In this document: one piece after another, positions 1 through 5,544 of the stretch
Layout: each line of letters starts with the position of its first letter
How positions within the stretch are numbered: position 1 is the first letter of the stretch
Assembly: GCA_031273285.1 (NCBI GenBank)
Contig: JAISSE010000158.1
Coordinates: forward strand, 1 to 5,544
Direction of reading: 5' to 3'
DNA length: 5,544 nucleotides
DNA from: Prevotellaceae bacterium
GTDB lineage: Bacteria; Bacteroidota; Bacteroidia; Bacteroidales; UBA932
Made by a program: the position numbers and the translations under genes
The notes under the pieces: model-generated
Databases searched by the model: none
Told to the model about the DNA's origin: nothing
What the model saw: the letters and a program-made list of their open reading frames with translations, nothing else

Positions 1-809
1 GATCCGCAAAGAGCGACTATTTTTTCGGCGCTGTATGTTCCGGTCGAAAAAAACCGTCCCAGCATGGCGACGTGCTGGGCATCCATTGTCCAGACAATAT
101 CGCCCTTGTTTATCGGGTCAATATGATGTATCTGGACACCAACGTTTCCGGATGGATGTTTACTTGTAAACAATGTTATTTCGGCATTTTCGATTTTATT
201 CAGTTTCGATGCGGAATCGTCGGCATCCAGTCCCAGATACACCTTTCCATCAGTCAGTTTACCCAGTATGTCAATGCCTTTTTGGAAATATTTTTCCTGC
301 CCCAAAAGCAAAAAAGCCATATCCACCGTCAGTGGCGCGGTATCGAAACCCGATACGAATATCGATTTCGGCTTGTCCGCCGGGTTGGCGATGATTCCGT
401 AGGGACGCTGTATGACGAAGGGCCAGTAACCCGCTTTCAGCATGAGTTCAATGATTTGCTCCCTGCTGTTCGGCAATTCTGCCGTGATTTTGTATTTTTC
501 GGGAGTGTTTGTCGAGTCGGGTTTAACGACTACCCGAAGCAGTTTCCGGCGCTCTCCCCTGTCGATTGCCTCAACCGTACCGCTGACGGGGGAAACAAAC
601 CGTATTTCGGGCTTGTATTTGTCGAAAAAAACAGGTGTGCCGGCTTTCACCTCGTCTCCCTGTTTTACACACAGCCGAGGCGTAAGACCTGAAAAATCAG
701 AGGGACTTACTGCGTATGTTGCAGATACCGGCGCCGCGCTCAACACTTGTTCGGCAGTCCCTTTTAGCTTAACATTAAGCCCTTTGCGGAATTTTATCAC
801 CCTTGACAT
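1..809 (-). CDS. nqrA: Na+-translocating NADH:quinone reductase subunit A (NqrA), 3' end cut by window edge
   Basis: NqrA is the cytoplasm-facing, membrane-associated subunit of the six-subunit Na+-NQR complex, which couples NADH oxidation and quinone reduction to Na+ export. The frame opens at ATG 807-809 and stays open for 269 codons plus two bases to the window edge; family members have about 450 residues, so roughly the last 40% is missing. Family features seen: the start MSRVIKFRKGLNVKLKG (residues 1-17), GLTPRLCVKQGDEVKAGTPV (41-60) and SPVSGTVEAIDRGERRK (73-89), which form a biotinyl/lipoyl-like fold, then VSGFDTAPL (152-160) and SKHPSGNVGVQIHHIDP (216-232). The start is chosen because this N-terminus matches Bacteroidales NqrA and a TAnnTTTG box lies about 30 bases upstream. 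There is no Shine-Dalgarno site; the leader is A/T-rich. nqrB-F are expected beyond the left edge in the same direction, as is usual for this operon. No internal defect is seen. Confidence 0.95.
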   Translation of the reverse strand, partial: MSRVIKFRKGLNVKLKGTAEQVLSAAPVSATYAVSPSDFSGLTPRLCVKQGDEVKAGTPVFFDKYKPEIRFVSPVSGTVEAIDRGERRKLLRVVVKPDSTNTPEKYKITAELPNSREQIIELMLKAGYWPFVIQRPYGIIANPADKPKSIFVSGFDTAPLTVDMAFLLLGQEKYFQKGIDILGKLTDGKVYLGLDADDSASKLNKIENAEITLFTSKHPSGNVGVQIHHIDPINKGDIVWTMDAQHVAMLGRFFSTGTYSAEKIVALCG

Positions 810-839
810 CTATTCTAATTAATTTGTTAAAAATTTGTG

Positions 840-847
840 CAAAGATA
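840..847 (-). promoter_or_regulatory. Bacteroidota -7 promoter box upstream of nqrA
   Basis: Read on the minus strand this is TATCTTTG, an exact match to the Bacteroidota sigma-ABfr -7 consensus TAnnTTTG. It ends 30 bases before the nqrA ATG, which would place the transcription start near 833 and give an A/T-rich leader of about 24 bases. I see no clear TTTG -33 element at the expected 19-21 base spacing, so this is a half-site call supported mainly by its position. It suggests that nqrA is transcribed independently of the glycogen gene upstream. Confidence 0.6.
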
Positions 848-980
848 ATTAAAATTTATTTCCCGATACTTTTTTTAATAAATATTCGTGGCAAACGCAT
901 TAAATCGGCAGCATATTTGCCCGTATGATCGTTATAAACACGTTATTGCAATCCGATTTGTCATCTTCGCAACAGCCTTG

Positions 981-997
981 CCCGCCCTACCCTACCC
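981..997 (-). other. Canonical G-quadruplex motif (G3 x4)
   Basis: On the minus strand this reads GGGTAGGGTAGGGCGGG: four G3 tracts with loops of 2, 2 and 1 bases, a strict match to the G3N1-7 pattern. The plus strand is the complementary C-rich (i-motif type) sequence. Short flanking inverted arms CCTTGC (976-981) and GCAAGG (1010-1015) enclose it, and the hairpin CCGCA-AGGT-TGCGG (1008-1021) overlaps the second arm, so these structures would compete. It lies on the coding strand of both neighbouring genes, about 170 bases upstream of the nqrA start and about 120 bases past the stop of the fusion gene. Any role in termination, RNA stability or recombination is inference. Confidence 0.75.
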
Positions 998-1065
998 GAT
1001 ATGTTCGCCGCAAGGTTGCGGGTGGTGATTCAAAAACAGTTGAGAGTTTTCCCCTTCCGGCTTCT

Positions 1066-1082
1066 TTCGTAATTCGTAATTC
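1066..1082. repeat. Heptamer tandem repeat TTCGTAA, 2.4 copies
   Basis: TTCGTAA occurs twice exactly, followed by a partial TTC. It directly abuts the ACTCTCA heptamer array that starts at 1083, so two different 7-base units lie head to tail. With so few copies chance is possible, but the shared 7-base period and the direct adjacency favour an origin by slippage or from a spreading short repeat family. It lies wholly between genes and does not affect a reading frame. Confidence 0.7.
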
Positions 1083-1113
<31 letters not shown>

Positions 1114-1116
1114 AAA

Positions 1117-4100
1117 TTACACCCATTTTACAAGACAGAAATCCTGCCGGTGGGGCAGATTCGGATTTTTCGCATATATTCTTATTGCCGAGAAGAATGT
1201 TCCCGACACCGTCGGTGCAAATTTTATCCTGTATGTTGCCTCGCCCGTTCTTCGCGAAAAGATGCCGAATTCCGTCTGCATCACTATCGTTTTAATATCG
1301 CCCGACTGTTCGGCAAGCAATATTTCGACGCCGATGTCTTCGGGGGTCAAAAGCCCTGTGGAAACGATCACTTCCGCTTCGTACTCCTTACCCAGCAAAA
1401 TCGGTTCCTTTTCCATATCCGGTCTTTTGACGGATACCATTTCGACACTTTCCCACTCTTTCAGCACCTTGTACTTCCAGTCGGTAATTTCGCGGGCAAG
1501 TTTGAAATCGTCGGCGATTAATTCCTCCGACCGTTTCCGCAGCTTGTTGTAGTATTTTTCTTCGTAATCGTTCATCATGCGGTTGGTGGTGAAGTTCGAC
1601 GCGACCTTTTCGATCGAATTTTTTATTCGGGCAATCCACTGTTCAGGGATATTATTCGCGTTGCGTTCGTAATACAGCATTGTGATTTCGTTCTCTATTA
1701 TGCTGTAGATGGTTTCGGCGTCCAGTTCGTTCTGGAAATCGTTGTTTGCATACGCGGCATTAATCGGCAAAGCCCATCCTGCGTCGCTTTCATAGCCTTC
1801 GACCCACCATCCGTCGAGAACACTGAAGTGCATGACACCGTTCATCACAGCCTTTTCGCCGCTGGTGCCCGACGCTTCCAGAGGTCTTGTCGGCGTGTTG
1901 AGCCAGATGTCCACTCCGCGCACCATCTTCGCCGCGAGTTCCATGTCGTAGTTTTCGAGGAACAGTATTTTGCCCAGAAACTGCGGATACTTGGATATTT
2001 CCACGATTTTCTTAATCAGATCCTGACCGGCTTTATCCGCCGGATGCGCCTTGCCGGCAAAAACAAACTGCACCGGACGCAGGGGATGATTGACGATATC
2101 GTTCAGCTGATCAAGGTTCGAGAACAGGAGATGCGCTCTTTTGTATGTGGCAAACCTGCGGGCGAAGCCTATCGTCAGTTTTTCCGGGTCGAGGGTCTCC
2201 TTTATTTCCACAATTTCGCGCGGCGAATAATAGTTGATGTCGTTCTGGCTCGAAATCCAGTTTTTGATATGAGCAATCAGTTTGTTCCGCAGTTTGTTGC
2301 GGATATTCCAGATAATTTCACTGCTTACATTTCTGATATTTTTAAAACAGGACTTGTCGTAGTTGTGTCCGGCAAAATCGGGACCGAAAGTTTTGTTGTA
2401 TAAATCCTTCCATATGGGAGCTGTCCATGTCGGATAATGTACTCCGTTGGTAACGTAACCGATAAAAAGCTCTTCGGGAAGATAGCCGGGAAACATCGGT
2501 TCGAGCATTTCTCTGGTAACCTTTCCATGCAGCCAGCTGACACCGTTCACATCCTGCGAAAGATTGACGGCAAGGCAGCTCATGGAAAATTTCTCGCCGG
2601 CGTCGCCGGGATTCATTCTTCCGAGACCGACAATCCGTTCCCACGACACGTGAAATCTTTCAGGATAGTGAGAAATGTATTTTCTCAGCAGACTTTCGTC
2701 GAAGGAATCGTGTCCCGCCGGAACGGGAGTATGCGTTGTAAACAGGGACGATGCACGTACAACTTCCCGCGCTTCGTAGAATTTCAGATTGTGTTTCTGC
2801 ATGAGATGATGCATGCGTTCGAAACCGATCATGGCGGCATGACCTTCGTTGCAGTGATACACATCGGCTTCTATGCCGAGTTTCTCCAGCGCGCGGATGC
2901 CTCCGATGCCGAGGAGTATCTCCTGTTTCAGGCGATTTTCCCAGTCGCCTCCGTAAAGATGATGGGTGATGGTTCGGTCTTCTTCGATATTATTCTCAAT
3001 ATCGGTATCCAGAAGGTACAGTTCCGTCCTGCCGACGTCCACTTTCCAGACCTTTGCGTGCAGCATGCGTCCGGGGAAAGCTATTTCTATCGAAATCCAG
3101 TTGCCGTCTTCATCGCGAACGGACGAAACGGGGATTTTGTCGAAACTCTGCTCCTCATATTCCGACACCTGATCGCCTGCCGACGACAGTTTCTGTTTAA
3201 AATAACCGTATTTATACAGCAGACCCACGCCGACGATGTTTACTTTTTTGTCGCTTGCCTCTTTCAGATAGTCGCCCGCAAGTATTCCAAGTCCGCCGGA
3301 GTATATCTTCAGCGAAGAATGCAGCCCGTATTCCATGCTGAAATACGCTATACGGCTTTTCTTCCGCGTCTCTTCCTTGTGCGACATGTACTGCACGAAC
3401 AGGTTGTAGACATGATTCAGTTTGTTGACAAACTCCCCGTTGTTTTCCAAATCCTTGAATTTTTGATACGAGACCATGTCGAGCATCATGATCGGATTAT
3501 ATTCCGACTTTTTCCAGTGGTCTTCGTTGATGGACTTGAACAGATTAACGGCTTCCTGATTCCACGACCACCAGAGATTTCGCGACAGCTCGTCGAGCGG
3601 GCGCAGCAGTTCGGGAATGGTACGGTGTACTATCATTCGATGCCAGTTCACATTATCTTTGGGTATGCTTACTATGTACGGGTGTGTTTCTTCCATTTTT
3701 TCCGTCAATTTATGAGTAGAATAGCGTGCTGCCGTTTTTTCCAGAGCAACGGAGTAGGCAGTATTGTAATATTTGATAAAACCGTCCCACGACGCTCTGT
3801 CTGCCACCTCCTTCGTATTCCGTCTCAATTCTTCAATTCTAACATCCGGCATCGAACATTGTTCAAGGATTCGTTCCGACAACCGTGCAACGACATCGGG
3901 GACATTGCTGTCGGTACGTTCGATAACGGATACCGCGGGGCTGTGTGCAAATTCGTTTTTCACCCATATTCCGAATCCCGCCAGGGTCGTGGTAACCGTC
4001 GGCACTCCGTATGCAAGACTTTCCAGCGGCGTATATCCCCACGGCTCGTAGTACGAAGGAAATACCGTCAAATCCATATCGACCAGCAAATCGTAGTAGT

Positions 4101-5343
4101 GCAGATTGAAAATACCGTCTTTTCCGTTCATGTACGATGGGACAAAAATCACCTTCACCTTATCCGCTTCGGAATTGCTGATGCCGTTTTCCGAAACGGA
4201 CTGCAATATCCGGTCATGATAATGGTCGTCCAGATTGTGGGTGATAAATCTGTTTGTAACGGGAATCGGGCTGTCGGGATATTGAAGGTTGTGCAGCAGT
4301 TCCCTCGACGGTCCCTGCGAACCGGCGGGGACAAATATGAAAACAATGATTTCCCTTGGCGATCCGGCTCTGTTTATCTCCCCCAAAGCCCGAATAAACA
4401 AATCCAGACCCTTGTTCTTGAATTCATACCGTCCGCTTGTCCCGACAAAAACAGCATTTTCCGCCGGTTTTGTTTGCAGAAGAGCTTCCGCAACCCTGTT
4501 CATCACGGCTCTGCCTCTTTTGTCGGTGTTTACCTCCATCGTGATTCTGAATCCGTTGGGAGTAATCACATCGGGTACCCGTCCCAGAAAATATTCACAT
4601 TCCTTAGCCGTAATATCGCTCACCGTGGTGAAACAGTCGGCTGCCAGAGCCGCGTTTTTTTCCAGCGAATATCTTGCCCTGACGTTGAAATCGCGGCTGA
4701 CGGCGTCGGGATTGTAACCTGCCATATTGTCGTACAGCGGCATGTCGTTACCCGCAATACATCTGCCGACAACAGTGGCGTGGGTTGTAAACACGCAGGC
4801 AACATTGGGACTGTGTTTCTGCAAATACAGCAGTCCGGCGCCGGACATCCATTCGTGAAAATGGGCGATGGCGTTTTTGGCAAACGCCTTGTGATAGTTC
4901 ACGAAACTTCGGATAACTCTTCCGGCAGCGTAGCCGAAGAGGTTGGCTTCGATATAGTCCCACCGTCCGGGTAGCGAATCCAGGCGGTAATCTTCCCAAA
5001 ACGCGCTGAATATTTTGTCTTTTTCCTCAAAAAAGCGGGTGTAGTCCACGAGGAAAACAATTGGCTTGCCTTCGATGTTCCACCGTCCTATTCTTACAAT
5101 CAGTCCCTCGTTCGCGGCATGATTTTTCCACGATTTGAAAATCTGCGCATCTTCGGCAAACTCGATATTGACCTCGTTTTCCTTTATCAAATCCGGACCG
5201 ATAAACACATGCGCATTTTTCAGTCCCTCGTCAAGGGCATACAGTTTTGAAGTCAAAACCGTATGAATTCCACCTATTTTGTTACAAACTTCCCAACTTA
5301 TCTCAAACAAAAAATCGGGTCTCGGCAATCTTTCTTCCAGCAT
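1117..5343 (-). CDS. Fused glycogen synthase (GT3) - alpha-glucan phosphorylase (GT35)
   Basis: A 1408-residue bifunctional cytoplasmic enzyme. The N-terminal half (about 1-540) is a GT3 glycogen synthase, predicted to add glucose from UDP-glucose to alpha-1,4-glucan: FLFEISWEVCNKIGGIHTVL (11-30), HFHEWMSG (161-168), FTTHATVVGR (185-194), SGRYEFKNKG (303-312; R305 and K311 align with nucleotide-sugar-binding R320 and K326 of yeast Gsy2) and YYEPWGYTPLE (431-441; E433 and E441 form the catalytic E-x7-E pair). After a linker (about 535-570) comes a Thermotoga-type alpha-glucan phosphorylase, which releases glucose-1-phosphate: a DUF3417-like region (RNLWWSWN, 588-595), IYSGGLGILAGDYLK (680-694), FTTHTPVPAGHDSF (868-881), FARRFATYKRAH (1060-1071) and EASGTSGEKAVMNG (1156-1169), where K1164 is the expected PLP lysine. 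A C-terminal beta-rich domain ends in LVKWV. Bacteroides carries the two enzymes as adjacent genes. The frame is intact, the start follows a promoter box, and no key residue is missing. Confidence 0.95.
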   Translation of the reverse strand: MLEERLPRPDFLFEISWEVCNKIGGIHTVLTSKLYALDEGLKNAHVFIGPDLIKENEVNIEFAEDAQIFKSWKNHAANEGLIVRIGRWNIEGKPIVFLVDYTRFFEEKDKIFSAFWEDYRLDSLPGRWDYIEANLFGYAAGRVIRSFVNYHKAFAKNAIAHFHEWMSGAGLLYLQKHSPNVACVFTTHATVVGRCIAGNDMPLYDNMAGYNPDAVSRDFNVRARYSLEKNAALAADCFTTVSDITAKECEYFLGRVPDVITPNGFRITMEVNTDKRGRAVMNRVAEALLQTKPAENAVFVGTSGRYEFKNKGLDLFIRALGEINRAGSPREIIVFIFVPAGSQGPSRELLHNLQYPDSPIPVTNRFITHNLDDHYHDRILQSVSENGISNSEADKVKVIFVPSYMNGKDGIFNLHYYDLLVDMDLTVFPSYYEPWGYTPLESLAYGVPTVTTTLAGFGIWVKNEFAHSPAVSVIERTDSNVPDVVARLSERILEQCSMPDVRIEELRRNTKEVADRASWDGFIKYYNTAYSVALEKTAARYSTHKLTEKMEETHPYIVSIPKDNVNWHRMIVHRTIPELLRPLDELSRNLWWSWNQEAVNLFKSINEDHWKKSEYNPIMMLDMVSYQKFKDLENNGEFVNKLNHVYNLFVQYMSHKEETRKKSRIAYFSMEYGLHSSLKIYSGGLGILAGDYLKEASDKKVNIVGVGLLYKYGYFKQKLSSAGDQVSEYEEQSFDKIPVSSVRDEDGNWISIEIAFPGRMLHAKVWKVDVGRTELYLLDTDIENNIEEDRTITHHLYGGDWENRLKQEILLGIGGIRALEKLGIEADVYHCNEGHAAMIGFERMHHLMQKHNLKFYEAREVVRASSLFTTHTPVPAGHDSFDESLLRKYISHYPERFHVSWERIVGLGRMNPGDAGEKFSMSCLAVNLSQDVNGVSWLHGKVTREMLEPMFPGYLPEELFIGYVTNGVHYPTWTAPIWKDLYNKTFGPDFAGHNYDKSCFKNIRNVSSEIIWNIRNKLRNKLIAHIKNWISSQNDINYYSPREIVEIKETLDPEKLTIGFARRFATYKRAHLLFSNLDQLNDIVNHPLRPVQFVFAGKAHPADKAGQDLIKKIVEISKYPQFLGKILFLENYDMELAAKMVRGVDIWLNTPTRPLEASGTSGEKAVMNGVMHFSVLDGWWVEGYESDAGWALPINAAYANNDFQNELDAETIYSIIENEITMLYYERNANNIPEQWIARIKNSIEKVASNFTTNRMMNDYEEKYYNKLRKRSEELIADDFKLAREITDWKYKVLKEWESVEMVSVKRPDMEKEPILLGKEYEAEVIVSTGLLTPEDIGVEILLAEQSGDIKTIVMQTEFGIFSRRTGEATYRIKFAPTVSGTFFSAIRIYAKNPNLPHRQDFCLVKWV

Positions 5344-5364
5344 AATTTAGCATTTATTTTGATG

Positions 5365-5372
5365 CAAAGGTA
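5365..5372 (-). promoter_or_regulatory. Bacteroidota -7 promoter box for the glycogen fusion gene
   Basis: Read on the minus strand this is TACCTTTG, an exact match to the TAnnTTTG -7 consensus. It ends 21 bases before ATG 5341-5343 and predicts a transcription start near 5358 with a leader of only about 15 bases, A/T-rich and without a Shine-Dalgarno site, as is common in Bacteroidota. No good TTTG -33 element is seen at 17-21 bases upstream. It lies back to back with the tRNA promoter, with about 30 bases between the two -7 boxes. Confidence 0.6.
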
Positions 5373-5381
5373 AGAAAGTAT

Positions 5382-5410
5382 TTTGTTATTCGGTTTTTTT
5401 TGTACTTTTG
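5382..5410 (+). promoter_or_regulatory. Bacteroidota promoter for tRNA-Lys
   Basis: TTTG at 5382-5385 and TACTTTTG at 5403-5410 match the -33 (TTTG) and -7 (TAnnTTTG) elements of the Bacteroidota housekeeping promoter. The 17-base spacer is slightly shorter than the usual 19-21, so the -33 assignment is less certain than the -7. The predicted start near 5417 leaves a leader of about 10 bases before the mature tRNA 5' end at 5427, to be removed by RNase P. Confidence 0.65.
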
Positions 5411-5426
5411 CATCGCATTTTTTTTA

Positions 5427-5499
5427 GACTCCGTAGCTCAGTTGGTAGAGCAATTGACTCTTAATCAATGGGTCGAGGGTTCGAGCCCCTCCGGGGTCA
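5427..5499 (+). tRNA. tRNA-Lys (anticodon CTT)
   Basis: A complete 73-base cloverleaf decoding AAG lysine codons. The acceptor stem pairs GACTCCG (5427-5433) with CGGGGTC (5492-5498), with G-T wobble at one pair. The D stem is GCTC/GAGC (5436-5439 and 5448-5451) around AGTTGGTA. The anticodon stem ATTGA/TCAAT (5453-5457 and 5465-5469) holds the loop CTCTTAA with CTT at 5460-5462. The variable loop has five bases. The T arm is GAGGG/CCCTC with loop TTCGAGC. The discriminator is A5499. CCA is not encoded (the next bases are CTG), so it must be added after transcription. No intron or mismatch is seen. It is transcribed divergently from the glycogen gene and, with its own promoter and terminator, appears to be a single-gene unit. 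Confidence 0.97.
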
Positions 5500-5505
5500 C
5501 TGCGA

Positions 5506-5544
5506 AAGAGGCTGCCCGAAAAGTCGGGTAGCCTCTTCTTCTTT
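5506..5544 (+). terminator. Intrinsic terminator of tRNA-Lys
   Basis: AAGAGGCTGCCCGA (5506-5519) pairs with TCGGGTAGCCTCTT (5524-5537) over 14 positions with a single G-T wobble, closing a four-base AAAG loop. It is followed by CTTCTTT to the window end, so the T-run is interrupted and may continue outside. The hairpin starts six bases after the tRNA discriminator base. Because the stem is nearly symmetric and A-rich on its 5' side, it could also act on transcripts arriving from the right. Confidence 0.88.

Noticed and set aside
72..822. Plus-strand open frames opposite nqrA
   Set aside because: The minus strand encodes a continuous, recognisable NqrA over the whole stretch; the plus-strand translations show no family features and no promoter.
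902..959. Inverted repeat AAATCGG/CCGATTT as an operator or mobile-element end
   Set aside because: Seven-base arms with a 44-base loop are easily found by chance in A/T-rich DNA; no flanking target duplication or second copy was seen.
3600..3760. Sequencing or assembly error creating a false fusion
   Set aside because: The frame is continuous with no ambiguous bases, both domains are complete on either side, and the linker has normal composition; reads would still be needed to exclude it fully.
2437..4974. Long plus-strand open frame of 845 codons
   Set aside because: It is exactly antisense and in codon register to the GT3-GT35 gene, has no recognisable domain, and is explained by avoidance of TTA, CTA and TCA codons in the real gene.

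Overview
The window looks like chromosomal DNA of a Bacteroidota bacterium, probably of the order Bacteroidales. Three intergenic sites match the Bacteroidota -7 promoter box TAnnTTTG, no Shine-Dalgarno sequence precedes the starts, and both proteins resemble Bacteroidales versions: a GT3 glycogen synthase joined to a GT35 alpha-glucan phosphorylase, and an NqrA subunit. This assignment rests on recognition by eye, not on a database search.

Layout from left to right. Positions 1-809 (minus strand) hold the first 269 codons of nqrA, the first subunit of the sodium-pumping NADH:quinone oxidoreductase; its 3' end lies outside the window. Positions 810-1116 are a 307-base intergenic stretch. It holds the presumed nqrA promoter, a canonical G-quadruplex motif on the minus strand, two kinds of heptamer tandem repeat, and an inverted copy of one heptamer that can form a terminator-like stem. 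Positions 1117-5343 (minus strand) are one uninterrupted 1408-codon gene with a complete glycogen synthase followed by a complete alpha-glucan phosphorylase. Positions 5344-5426 are a short divergent promoter region. Positions 5427-5499 (plus strand) encode tRNA-Lys(CTT), followed at once by a strong intrinsic terminator.

The large gene combines the elongating and the phosphorolytic enzymes of glycogen metabolism in one polypeptide. The catalytic residues of both halves appear intact, so both are predicted to be active. The phosphorylase product, glucose-1-phosphate, is the precursor of the nucleotide sugar used by the synthase, so the fusion may co-localise or balance storage and mobilisation. 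nqrA has its own promoter-like box and a terminator-like element lies between the two genes, so it is probably a separate unit whose remaining nqr genes lie beyond the left edge. No mobile-element gene, CRISPR array or defence gene is visible. The most interesting points are the synthase-phosphorylase fusion and its junction, and the G-quadruplex and heptamer-repeat structure downstream of it.
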